Below are positions 7,442-15,812 of a stretch of DNA of 38,603 nucleotides, in pieces (within the stretch, counting starts at the first letter, position 1; every line of letters begins with the position of its first letter). Location: assembly GCA_026393895.1 (NCBI GenBank), contig JAPKZG010000045.1, positions 1 to 38,603 on the forward strand, written 5' to 3'. A model generated the notes under the pieces. The model was given only the letters and a program-made list of their open reading frames with translations, was not told the origin of the DNA and did no database searches. Source of the DNA: Candidatus Aminicenantota bacterium. Its GTDB lineage: Bacteria > Acidobacteriota > Aminicenantia > Aminicenantales > UBA4085. The translations under genes and the position numbers were made by a program.

Positions 7442-8350
7442 TTATTTGCGATTTTGAAGCTCCCTGATCATTTTCGTCGCGTTCCGATTGCCGGGGTCCA
7501 ATTCCAGGACTTTCCGATAATATCGAAGGGCGAGTTCTTTGTTCCCCCTGGATTCGTAAACGGAGGCCAACAGTTCGCAGGCGGTGAAGGACTCGGGGAA
7601 GAACTCGATGCTTTTTTTGAGAATGGCGAAGCTCATTTGCTCATCCTGGGGGGATTGAAAGTTATAGGCGAATACCTCCAGGAAAAACTGGCTGATGAAT
7701 CCCGCGTCCCGGGCGATCTTGAACAGCGAATCCAGCGCCGCGTCGGCAGCTTGGTTCTTCCCCTCGCGATAGAGCCCCGCCGCGTTGTCCGCGAGGGTCT
7801 GCATCTCCTCGACGGCTTTATTCAATCCCGCGTCCTGGCCCCGGCCATACGCCTCGGCCGCTTTTTTCGCCTCGCCAGCGGCGGCGTCCAAGGCCGCCGC
7901 GGCGGGAACGCGAATATCGGGGATGACGCCGGTCCCCTCCCAATTCCCTCCGGTGACGGGGCTGATCGCCCGTTCCGTCGAGATATAGAATTCGAATTGG
8001 TCGTCGATGCCGAAGACGTCGACGGAGTGAGCTCCTCCTTTCGTCGGTTCTCCGACGAGTGTCGCCCGTTTCCTGGATTGCATGTCGTAGGCGAAGGATT
8101 CGGAGGCGGAGAAGGTGTTCGGGCCCGTCAGGATGAAGATGGGGACGTCGAGGCGCGGTTCCATGCCGATATCCCGGCGAGTCCACAATTCGGTCAACGA
8201 ACCGGCTTGACGGGAATACGAACCGCTCAATTGGGTCGGATACGGCAGGAAGTAGCTGCTCAGATAATCTCCCGATCCGCCGCCGTTCTCCCGGACGTCG
8301 ATGATGATGGCCTGGGCGTTGGCCAGGAATTTCATGGCGGCGACGGCCAT
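7442..8350 (-). pseudogene. S41 (C-terminal processing) peptidase, N-terminally truncated, with TPR tail
   Basis: The 302 residues begin inside the catalytic core of an S41 peptidase: AIIIDVRENGGGSG, then IFILTGPNTFSASESFAYDM, whose SAS holds the catalytic serine, then VGEPTKGGAH. Two TPR-like units follow (FAILKKSIEFFPESFTACELLASVYESRGNKELALRYY). Full-length members have roughly 130 more residues before this point, including a signal peptide and the N-terminal part of the active site. Here an in-frame TGA sits seven codons upstream of the ATG at 8350, and no matching N-terminal coding sequence is present in any frame up to the next gene. It is therefore a decayed 5'-deleted gene, though a short product cannot be excluded. 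A REP-like repeat lies about 200 bp upstream. Confidence 0.75.
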
Positions 8351-8566
8351 GTCCTTTTTCAGCCCCGTTCACGGATGTTTTCTGTTTTGATTGCCAATGA
8401 AGAAACATTACAAACGATCAAGGCCATTTACAAAGCCGGGCGAGTTATTCTCACGGTTTCCCCGGCGTTTTTTCTGTTCTGGCCGGTTATTTTCTTATAG
8501 CAATTAATGTGCCAAAAGTATGCGCCTCCCCGATTGAAAAGGCTTTTTTCATTGTATCCCAATAAT

Positions 8567-8671
8567 TCAGAGACACAATACTCGATTCCGGAATTTTTAA
8601 ATGATGATTTTTTAATGAGTTAACAGGCAAGCATTATCGGAAATAGGGAAATGAGTATTGTGTCACCGGAT
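8567..8671. repeat. REP/MITE-like inverted repeat (GACACAATAC type)
   Basis: GACACAATACTC on the left (from 8572) and GAGTATTGTGTC on the right (8654-8665) are a perfect 12-bp terminal dyad. The inner parts of the arms have diverged. The interior is AT-rich. It lies between the truncated S41 gene and the DUF5916-like gene. The remaining sequence of this intergenic stretch (8351-8786) shows no gene or convincing promoter. Confidence 0.75.
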
Positions 8672-8786
8672 TCGGTTGGCGACCGGGCCGGCCGTAAACT
8701 CATTGGACACAAAAAGCGTATTATCAATTAGGAGCCCGGCACCGAGGTTGGGATTCCATCTTTTTCTGAAAACCAGGAGGAACGAC

Positions 8787-11093
8787 GTGCCGCATAAAAA
8801 CAACCTGGTTCGGCCTGCTCTCACCGTTCTTCTTCTCCTTTTCCCGTTCGTCTTCCCCCTCTCCGCCTCTCCCGGCTCGCAAGACCAGCCGACTCTCCCG
8901 CCTCAAATGCAGGCCAGCCGCGAACACCCTCTCGCCCTGACCAAGGCCTCCTCCTCCATTAAAATCGACGGCGTCCTGGACGACGCCGCCTGGGAACAGG
9001 CCGCCCGCATTGACGTCGCCTATGAATGGACGCCGGGCGAAAACACTCCGCCGCCCGTTAAAACCGAGGTCCTCGTCACCTTCGACGAATCCGCCTTCTA
9101 TTTCGCCTACCGGTCTTTCGACCCCGAACCGCAAGCGATCCGGGCCCACCTCATGGACCGGGATGACACGGATTCGCTCATCCAGGACGACCATATCAGT
9201 TTCGCGATCGACACGTTCAACGACGAGCGCCGCGCCTTCGAATTCCGGGTCAATCCGCTCGGCGTCCAGGCCGACGCGGTCTTCAGCGAACAGGACGGCT
9301 CGGAGGATTTTTCCTGGGACGCCATCTGGAAATCGGCCGGCCGGATCGAGGAATTCGGATACACGATCGAAGTCGCCATCCCCTTCAACCAGCTTCGGTT
9401 CGCCTCCGGCGGAGGGGTCCAGACGTGGGGATTCGAGGCGGAACGCTCCTATCCCCGGTCGGTTCGCCATCGGATAAGCACCCATCCCCGCGACCGCAAC
9501 AGGATGTGCATCATCTGCCAATTCAATAAAATCACCGGCCTTCAAGGCATCTCCCCGGGGATCAATCTTCAAATCACCCCGACGTTGACCGTCAACCGGA
9601 CCGACACCCGCTCCGGTTTGCTGGGGGGCGGAATGAAGGCCGGCGACGTGGACACCGAACCGGGCGTGACTGCCCGCTGGGGCCTGACGCCCAACCTCAC
9701 CCTCAACGCCGCGGTCAATCCCGATTTTTCCCAGGTCGAAGCGGACGTGGCCCAACTCGACGTCAACACGCGGTTCGCCCTCTACTATCCGGAAAAGCGG
9801 CCGTTCTTCCTGGAAGCGGCCGATTTCTTCATGACGCCGATGCAGGCCGTATTCACCCGGAGCGTGGCCGATCCGCAATGGGGCGGCAAGATCACCGGCA
9901 AGATCGGCCGCGGCGCGGTCGGATTTTTCGCCGCCCAGGACCGGATCAACAATCTCATCTTTCCTTCGAATCAAGGCTCCTGGTCGACCTCCCTCGATCA
10001 AGACGTCACCAGCGGCGTTTTCCGCTACCGGCACGACATCGGCAAGGGCTCCACGCTCGGCGGGATCTACGCCGGCCGGGTCGGCGGCGACTATTACAAT
10101 CATGCCGGCGGCGTGGACGGGTTTTTCCAGCTGGGGGATAAAAACCAGGTCGTCTTCCAGTTCCTTCACTCGGAAACCCGGTATCCCGACGCCCTCGCCG
10201 CCGAGCAGGGACAGCCGTTCGGAAAGTTCGGCGGGAACGCGATCCTGGCCCAGTACATTCACAGCTCCCGGAACCTGTTTTACTACGCGGCCTATCAATC
10301 CGTCAGTCCGGACATCCGGGCCGATTCGGGTTACATGCCCCGGGTGGACACGAAAATGATCGACCTGGAAACCGACGTGATGTTCTTCGGTGTCCGGGCC
10401 GGCGGGAAGACGGGAAAGTGGTTCGACCAACTGCGGTTCTGGGTGCGGGCCTACCGGGTCGACGACTTCTCCGGACAATTGACCGATTCGCGCGTCGCCC
10501 TGGGCGCGTCCTACCAGGGCCCGCTTCAATCGCAGGTCGCAATCCTCGGCCGTTGGAATCAGGAGTATTACGCCGGGACGTTGTACGACACGAGCGACGT
10601 GCTCGCCCAAGCGATTGTGAAACCGGCGGGCGGGATGAGCTTCACCCTCCTCGTCAACGCAGCCAAGGCGATCGACTATGCCAACGCCCGGCCGGCCTTC
10701 GCCCTTCGCGGTGGCCCGGATACGTCGCTGGCCCTGGGGCGCCATTTTAATCTCGGCGTCAGCTACTATCTCGAGCGGATGGCCCACGAAGCCAACCGGA
10801 TCTATACCGCGCACCTGCTCCAGGGCCGGCTCATTTACAACCTCAATACCCGGTGTTTTTTCCGAGTGATCGCTCAATTCCAGGACGTCGGCCGCGACCC
10901 CGGGATGTATTCGTTCCCGGTCCCGTCCAGCTCGCGGGACCTTTTCACCCAGTTCCTGTTCTCCTACAAAATCAACCCGCAGACCGTTCTTTTCCTCGGG
11001 TACTCGGATAATTCCTTCGGCTCACGGGGGATCGATCTTGTCCGCGCCGACCGGACGTTTTTCCTGAAAATCGGGTATGCCTGGGTGATGTGA
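8787..11093 (+). CDS. DUF5916-like outer-membrane protein with CBM9-type domain
   Basis: The start is GTG at 8787, six bases after AGGAGG (8775-8780); an upstream in-frame TTG at 8658 lies in a repeat and is rejected. The 768-residue protein has a signal peptide (to about residue 32, LSASPGSQ). A carbohydrate-binding family-9-like domain follows (about 50-240: IKIDGVLDDAAWEQA, FDESAFYFAYRSFDPEP, FAIDTFNDERRAFEFRVNPLG). Then comes FNKITGLQGI and a long C-terminal region of alternating strands typical of a barrel, with NPDFSQVEADVAQLDVNTRFALYYPEKRPFFLE, the signature I associate with DUF5916. Such proteins are outer-membrane proteins often found near peptidases; their ligand is unknown. It stands alone between two REP-like repeats. 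Confidence 0.88.
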   Translation: MPHKNNLVRPALTVLLLLFPFVFPLSASPGSQDQPTLPPQMQASREHPLALTKASSSIKIDGVLDDAAWEQAARIDVAYEWTPGENTPPPVKTEVLVTFDESAFYFAYRSFDPEPQAIRAHLMDRDDTDSLIQDDHISFAIDTFNDERRAFEFRVNPLGVQADAVFSEQDGSEDFSWDAIWKSAGRIEEFGYTIEVAIPFNQLRFASGGGVQTWGFEAERSYPRSVRHRISTHPRDRNRMCIICQFNKITGLQGISPGINLQITPTLTVNRTDTRSGLLGGGMKAGDVDTEPGVTARWGLTPNLTLNAAVNPDFSQVEADVAQLDVNTRFALYYPEKRPFFLEAADFFMTPMQAVFTRSVADPQWGGKITGKIGRGAVGFFAAQDRINNLIFPSNQGSWSTSLDQDVTSGVFRYRHDIGKGSTLGGIYAGRVGGDYYNHAGGVDGFFQLGDKNQVVFQFLHSETRYPDALAAEQGQPFGKFGGNAILAQYIHSSRNLFYYAAYQSVSPDIRADSGYMPRVDTKMIDLETDVMFFGVRAGGKTGKWFDQLRFWVRAYRVDDFSGQLTDSRVALGASYQGPLQSQVAILGRWNQEYYAGTLYDTSDVLAQAIVKPAGGMSFTLLVNAAKAIDYANARPAFALRGGPDTSLALGRHFNLGVSYYLERMAHEANRIYTAHLLQGRLIYNLNTRCFFRVIAQFQDVGRDPGMYSFPVPSSSRDLFTQFLFSYKINPQTVLFLGYSDNSFGSRGIDLVRADRTFFLKIGYAWVM

Positions 11094-11105
11094 GACACAA
11101 AATAA

Positions 11106-11215
11106 TCGGTGACACAATACCAATTACCCAATTAATGACGGCGATTTTATCCTAATCACCAGGCCTTGATTATCAGGAAATTCGGATAATTGGGTAATTG
11201 GTATTGTGTCACCGA
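11106..11215. repeat. REP/MITE-like element with perfect 29-bp inverted repeat
   Basis: Bases 11106-11134 and 11187-11215 are exact reverse complements over 29 bp, starting TCGGTGACACAATACC. The 52-bp centre holds no further strong pairing. It lies 12 bp after the DUF5916-like stop and may terminate that transcript. The following stretch to the M14 gene (11216-11420) holds a GGGGACACAGAATG fragment at about 11299 and a promoter, but no gene. Confidence 0.88.
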
Positions 11216-11359
11216 ATTATCCCTGAGGTTTCTGATCGCCCTACACAACCCTTGGTTGTCAGGGTCCGATGAAGCCTTACACGATGACCTTTATTAGGCG
11301 GGGACACAGAATGATTTGTCCAAGGCAGTTTGGCGTACGTTCCTGAGAGACATGGCAAT

Positions 11360-11388
11360 TTGACTTCCCTTATCCCGAGTGATATCTA
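11360..11388 (+). promoter_or_regulatory. Possible promoter of the M14 peptidase gene
   Basis: TTGACT (11360-11365) and TATCTA (11383-11388) are 17 bp apart. The spacing and the TATC-type -10 are the same as in the promoters at 3997 and 14227. Confidence 0.4.
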
Positions 11389-11420
11389 GATTTTTCATTT
11401 ATCCTACCCAGGAGGTCGGA

Positions 11421-14126
11421 ATGATCCGCCTTAATTCCCGCGCTCTCATGATTGTCCTTTCCCTGTTTCTGGCGGCCGGTTTTCTTGCCGCCCAAACAAC
11501 GCCCGAGGAATTCCTCGGATTCAAAGTCGGGGCCGACAGAAAATTGGCCGATTACGCCCAAATCACCGCCTACTTCCAAAAACTCGCCGGCGAGACGAAC
11601 AAAATGAAGCTCGTCACGATCGGCGAAACGACCATGAAAAAACCGATGATCATGGCCGTCATCTCCACCCCCGAAAACCTGGCCAAGGTCGACCGCTACC
11701 GCGAAATCGTCCGGAAACTCCGCGACCCGCGCGTCACCGCGCCGGCCGAGGCCGAGCAGCTGGCCAAGGAAGGCAAAACGATCATCCTTCTCACCTGCAA
11801 CCTCCACTCGACGGAAATCGCCTCGTCCCAGATGGCGATGGAACTCGCCTACGACCTCATCACCGGCAAAACTCCGTACGATGCGGCCAAAATCCTCAAC
11901 GACGTCATCGTCCTCCTCGTCCCGTCGATCAATCCCGACGGCACCCAGATGGTCGTCGATTGGTACAAAAAATACGTCGGGACGCAATACGAAGGCGGCT
12001 CGATGCCCTGGCTTTACCATCCCTACGCCGGGCACGACAACAACCGCGACTGGTACATGATGAACCTGGCCGAGACCCGGGCGGTAGCCAAAGTCCAGTA
12101 CCGGGACTGGCTGCCCCAGATCCACATCGACCTCCACCAACAAGGTTCAAACGGCGCCCGATTGTTCATCCCGCCGTTCATGGATCCGCCGCTTCCCAAC
12201 ATCCAACCGCTCGTCTGGCGGATCGTCAACATCATCGGCACGAACATGGCTTTCGAACTCCAGCGGCAGGGCATGTCGGGCATTGAAAACCGCCGGAGTT
12301 ACACCGGCTGGTACATCGGGGCCTGCGATGACACGCCGTGGCTTCATAACGTTGCCGGGATCCTGAGCGAAGCGGCCTCGGTCCGTATGGCGACGCCGAT
12401 TTATATCGAACCGAACGAAATCCAGAACGATTTTTACGCCAAGATGCTCGATTTCGTCGATCCTTGGCTTGGCGGCTGGTGGCGCCTGCGCGACATCGTC
12501 GACTACGAGTTGGTCCTGACGAAAAGTCTGGTCAAAACGGCCGCCCTGAACCGGGAGGACATCCTCGGCACGTTCTACCAGATGAATAAGCTGTCCGTCG
12601 AAAAGACAGAACGCAACCAACCCTTCGCCTTCGTCATCCCGGCCCGGCAGCACGATTATCCGACAATGCTGAAAATGCTCGACGTGCTCATGATGGGCGG
12701 CGTGGAAATCCACCAGGCCAAGGCGGATTTCATCGTCGCCGACAAGGCCTACCCGGCGGGCTCGTTCGTCGTCCGGATGGACCAGCCGTACAAGCCGTAC
12801 GCCTGGGCGATGCTGGAAAAGCAAAAATATCCCGACATGCGCCAATATCCCGACGGTCCGCCCGTGGCGCCCTACGACAACGCCGGGTGGACGCTCCCGG
12901 CCCAAATGGGCGTCGCCTGCGACCCGGTGATGGAATCCTTCGAGGTCAAACTCGAAAAGCTCGACCGGGTCCCCTATCCCAAGGCGCCCGCGAACAACGG
13001 CCGGGCGGATTACTTCGTCCTCAGCTCCGCGGTCAATCTCTCGTATCCCGCGGTCATGGCTCTCCTTAAGGACAACGCCGAAGTCTGGCGGACGAAGTCG
13101 CATCTGACGAAAAAAGGATCAATCCTCCCGGCCGGCAGCTTTATCGTCAAAAACACGGCCGAAGTGAAAAAAGCCCTTCCGGCGCTTCTCGAAAAATATC
13201 ACCTGGCCGTCCTCGACCTCGACGACGTCGGCGACATCGCCAAGGCGCCGGTCAAGTTCCACCGGATCGGGCTTTTCCAATCCTGGCGCGGCAATGCCGA
13301 TGAAGGCTGGACGCGCTACCTGTTCGACGACGCCGGCATCCCCTACAAGACCCTTCATAACGACGACATCAAAGGGACGAAGGAAAAGAAGGCCGACCTC
13401 CGGGCCGATTACGATGTAATCGTCTTCGCCAGCGAAGACGCCAACACGATCATCGGGCAAACCGGCGGCACCGGTGGGTTCGGCGGTCCGCCGGGCGCAA
13501 CCCCGGGCGGAGCGCCGGCCGGAACCCCGGCAGGCGGGGCGCCCATGGGCGCGCCGGCGGGCGCGCCGGCGGGAGGGACCGACCAACAGAGGGCCCGCAC
13601 CTCCACGACGCCCCCCGAATACGAAGGCGGCATCGGCCAAGAGGGCGTCGAAAACCTCCGGACCTTCGTCGAGAAAGGCGGGATCGTCGTCGCCCTCAAC
13701 GCCGCAAGCGAATTCGTCATCTCCTCCTTCGGGGCCCCCGCCCGCAATTCGCTTTCGTCGCTCGACCGAACAAAGTTCTTCTGCCCGAGCTCCGTCGTCC
13801 GGATCAACATGGACAACGAAACGCCGATCGGGTACGGCATGCCGAAGGTCGCCAGCGCGATGTTCGTCAGGAGCCTGGCGTTCGACACCAACTCGCCGCC
13901 TTACAACTGGGAGCGCAAGGTCGTTGCGACTTATCCCGAGGACGATATCCTCGTAAGCGGTTGGCTCCTGGGCGAGCATTACCTCGCCCGCAAGGCCGCG
14001 GTCGTCGATACGAAATACAAGGACGGCCGGTTCATCCTCATCGGGATCCGCCCCCAGCACCGGGCCCAATCCTACGGCACCTACAAGATCCTGCTGAACG
14101 CGCTGCTTTACCCCGAGGGGAATTAA
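11421..14126 (+). CDS. Secreted M14-family zinc carboxypeptidase-like protein
   Basis: ATG at 11421 follows GGAGG by five bases; in-frame codons back to 11379 lack such a site. The 901-residue protein has a signal peptide (1-24, LAAGFLAAQ). Its N-terminal ~330 residues form an M14 peptidase domain: zinc ligands H129 and E132 in CNLHSTEIASSQ, NPDGT at 171-175, the substrate-binding NNRDW (N208, R209), and H239 in HIDLHQQG. GILSEAAS may carry the catalytic glutamate. The C-terminal ~540 residues are a long extension that I cannot assign to a named domain, interrupted by a Gly/Ala/Pro-rich stretch of about 45 residues encoded at 13460-13585. It probably digests peptides outside the cytoplasm. 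A strong terminator follows 20 bp later. Confidence 0.93.
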   Translation: MIRLNSRALMIVLSLFLAAGFLAAQTTPEEFLGFKVGADRKLADYAQITAYFQKLAGETNKMKLVTIGETTMKKPMIMAVISTPENLAKVDRYREIVRKLRDPRVTAPAEAEQLAKEGKTIILLTCNLHSTEIASSQMAMELAYDLITGKTPYDAAKILNDVIVLLVPSINPDGTQMVVDWYKKYVGTQYEGGSMPWLYHPYAGHDNNRDWYMMNLAETRAVAKVQYRDWLPQIHIDLHQQGSNGARLFIPPFMDPPLPNIQPLVWRIVNIIGTNMAFELQRQGMSGIENRRSYTGWYIGACDDTPWLHNVAGILSEAASVRMATPIYIEPNEIQNDFYAKMLDFVDPWLGGWWRLRDIVDYELVLTKSLVKTAALNREDILGTFYQMNKLSVEKTERNQPFAFVIPARQHDYPTMLKMLDVLMMGGVEIHQAKADFIVADKAYPAGSFVVRMDQPYKPYAWAMLEKQKYPDMRQYPDGPPVAPYDNAGWTLPAQMGVACDPVMESFEVKLEKLDRVPYPKAPANNGRADYFVLSSAVNLSYPAVMALLKDNAEVWRTKSHLTKKGSILPAGSFIVKNTAEVKKALPALLEKYHLAVLDLDDVGDIAKAPVKFHRIGLFQSWRGNADEGWTRYLFDDAGIPYKTLHNDDIKGTKEKKADLRADYDVIVFASEDANTIIGQTGGTGGFGGPPGATPGGAPAGTPAGGAPMGAPAGAPAGGTDQQRARTSTTPPEYEGGIGQEGVENLRTFVEKGGIVVALNAASEFVISSFGAPARNSLSSLDRTKFFCPSSVVRINMDNETPIGYGMPKVASAMFVRSLAFDTNSPPYNWERKVVATYPEDDILVSGWLLGEHYLARKAAVVDTKYKDGRFILIGIRPQHRAQSYGTYKILLNALLYPEGN

Positions 14127-14147
14127 AGCCCCGTTCGGTCTTTTCTC

Positions 14148-14181
14148 AACAGGCGCCCCGCAACGGGGCGCTTGTTTTCTT
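14148..14181 (+). terminator. Rho-independent terminator after the M14 gene
   Basis: GCGCCCC (14153-14159) pairs with GGGGCGC (14165-14171) around a 5-nt loop. The stem extends through AACAG/TTGTT and is followed by a T-rich run. Confidence 0.85.
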
Positions 14182-14226
14182 TTCCCATCGGCTGCGCCTT
14201 TCGATCTCGGGCGAGCGCTCTTATCC

Positions 14227-14255
14227 TTGACAGAATCCGGTGAAACAAATATCGT
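14227..14255 (+). promoter_or_regulatory. Promoter of the polyferredoxin gene
   Basis: A perfect TTGACA (14227-14232) and TATCGT (14250-14255) are separated by 17 bp. The leader is about 23 nt and contains AGGAGA (14272-14277). Confidence 0.55.
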
Positions 14256-14284
14256 CCGCTCATCCCCCGCCAGGAGAAGACGTT

Positions 14285-15292
14285 ATGAAAATGAAACGCC
14301 TAGGCCTCCCCCCTTCCGTCTTTTTGTTCCTCCTGTTCGCCTCGCCCCTGGCAGCCCAGCAGGGCGCGGGACGCCGGGCGGCCACGTTCTGGACCGTGCT
14401 TGCCCGGCCCAAGTTCGTCGTCATGCTGGTCCTCGGCTTGATCTCCCTGGCTCTCCTCCTGACGAAGAAGATGAAGGACAGGATTAAAATCCCGCTTCTC
14501 CTGCTGACGACGTTTCTCTTCGGAATCGCCCCCAACCTGCCGGTCGCGCTGTTCAAGAAGTTTTCGATGCACCCCTCCCCCGTCTGCGCCGCGACCAAAT
14601 CGATCCTTTACGGTTTCGGGATGCCGCTGATCGTCACTTTGGCCGTAATTGTTTTTCTGACGCTCGTGGGGCCGAAATTGTTCTGCGGCTGGGTCTGCCC
14701 GGTCGGCGCGATCCAGGAACTGGTTGCGATGCTCGCCGACCGGCTGAAAATCCGTCGTATCAAATGGAACTTCGTTTTCACCCAGACCGTCCGGATCGGG
14801 ATTTTTCTCCTGTTCGTCTTTCTCAGCGGAACGGCGATCTATCACACTTTTGTGGAGGAACAAAAAGTCGCCTTATCGATTTATGACCCGATCAACGCTT
14901 TCCACGGGTTCGAATTCGTCGCCCAACCGTCATTTCTCGCCGGATTCCTTCACTATCTTCCCCTTCTTCTGACCCTGGCCCTGGCCATCAAGTTCTACCG
15001 GCCCTTTTGTTACCTGGTTTGTCCCGTCGGATTGCTGACGAATCTCCTGGAGCAGGTCGCGCTGTTCCGAGTCACGCTTAAAAAAACCGGCTGCAACGAT
15101 TGCGGCGTGTGTGAAAAGGTTTCGCCTTGTCCGACGGTGCCGGAAATCCTGAAACGGTCCGTTCTCCGGCCGGATTGTTTTTCCTGTACGGCCTGCGTGA
15201 ATTCCTGCAAAGAACGGAAAGCCCTGGAATACGGAACCAAACGTTATTTACGCTGGACTCCGGGCCCGCGCCCGGGCTTCGCCGACGATTAA
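14285..15292 (+). CDS. Membrane polyferredoxin, NapH/CcoG/NosR-like 4Fe-4S protein
   Basis: The ATG at 14285 follows AGGAGA. The 335-residue protein has a signal-like N-terminus, about five membrane segments and two kinds of cysteine motif. The membrane-embedded pair CGWVCPVG (about residue 136) and CYLVCPVG (about 242) is the CxxxCP signature of the NapH/NosR/CcoG family. At the C-terminus are two ferredoxin-like clusters (CNDCGVCEKVSPCP and CFSCTACVNSC). Such proteins move electrons across or along the inner membrane to periplasmic reductases or metal-handling systems. No partner enzyme is nearby, so its role here is open. The stop overlaps the convergent ACT-protein stop by 4 bp. Confidence 0.88.
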   Translation: MKMKRLGLPPSVFLFLLFASPLAAQQGAGRRAATFWTVLARPKFVVMLVLGLISLALLLTKKMKDRIKIPLLLLTTFLFGIAPNLPVALFKKFSMHPSPVCAATKSILYGFGMPLIVTLAVIVFLTLVGPKLFCGWVCPVGAIQELVAMLADRLKIRRIKWNFVFTQTVRIGIFLLFVFLSGTAIYHTFVEEQKVALSIYDPINAFHGFEFVAQPSFLAGFLHYLPLLLTLALAIKFYRPFCYLVCPVGLLTNLLEQVALFRVTLKKTGCNDCGVCEKVSPCPTVPEILKRSVLRPDCFSCTACVNSCKERKALEYGTKRYLRWTPGPRPGFADD

Positions 15293-15669
15293 GCTCCGAG
15301 GATCTTCATCGCCTCGTCGATTTTATTGACGTCGAGGATGACGCTGTTCATGTTGTTTTTATGGCTGATCGTCCCGTAGCAATAATCGATGTTGATTCCC
15401 TCGTCGCCGAGCTTGGTCGTCAGTTCGGCCAGCGCCCCGGGACGGTTTTCGATGTCGACCAGCAGGACGTCGCGCAGGTCGATGATATAGTTCAACTTTT
15501 GGAGCAATTTGACGGTTTTATTCAGATTTTTGACATAGATTTTGGCCGTGTCGTGAAAGACGCCGATGGCCTCGATGTTGATCTCGTTCTCGGCCAGGTA
15601 GGAACACAGGTCTCCCAGGGTCGACGGCTTGTTCTCCAGGACGACGTAGATCTCGGTGATGCGTTCCAT
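15289..15669 (-). CDS. Double ACT-domain protein
   Basis: This 126-residue protein consists of two tandem ACT folds. The first begins EIYVVLENKPSTLGDLCSYLAENEINIEAI, and the second begins VLLVDIENRPGALAELTTKLGDEGINIDY. The GAL and STL turn regions, where ACT domains bind amino acids at dimer interfaces, are intact. There is no catalytic domain. Stand-alone double-ACT proteins are thought to sense amino acids; the ligand cannot be read here. AAGGAGGACAT before the ATG is a strong start. It lies 143 bp downstream of the FAD oxidase gene on the same strand and ends inside the last bases of the polyferredoxin gene. Confidence 0.9.
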   Translation of the reverse strand: MERITEIYVVLENKPSTLGDLCSYLAENEINIEAIGVFHDTAKIYVKNLNKTVKLLQKLNYIIDLRDVLLVDIENRPGALAELTTKLGDEGINIDYCYGTISHKNNMNSVILDVNKIDEAMKILGA

Positions 15670-15812
15670 ATGTCCTCCTTGTTCTATCTCGGCCGCGGAC
15701 GGACCGCGGCGCCGATCTTCTTTTTAGGGAAAAGAAAAACGCCCTTCGCGTCGAGGGGATGTCCCATGGCTGGTGCGCTTCAAATATAGGTCAAGATCCG
15801 CGAAAAATCAAA

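Noticed and set aside
8658..8786. Upstream TTG start for the DUF5916-like gene
   Set aside because: It begins inside a repeat and lacks a ribosome-binding site. GTG at 8787 has AGGAGG six bases before it and a signal peptide directly after it.
8724..10877. 717-codon open frame on the minus strand
   Set aside because: It lies antisense to the DUF5916-like gene. Its length follows from high-GC codon bias, and its product is rich in Gly, Val, Glu and Arg with no domain.
11216..11359. Possible small RNA or further repeat copy between the DUF5916-like and M14 genes
   Set aside because: Only a GGGGACACAGAATG fragment is recognisable. No opposite arm, terminator or RNA family match could be seen.
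15037..15260. Possible separate ferredoxin gene
   Set aside because: The cysteine clusters are in frame with the membrane CxxxCP motifs and form one polyferredoxin protein.
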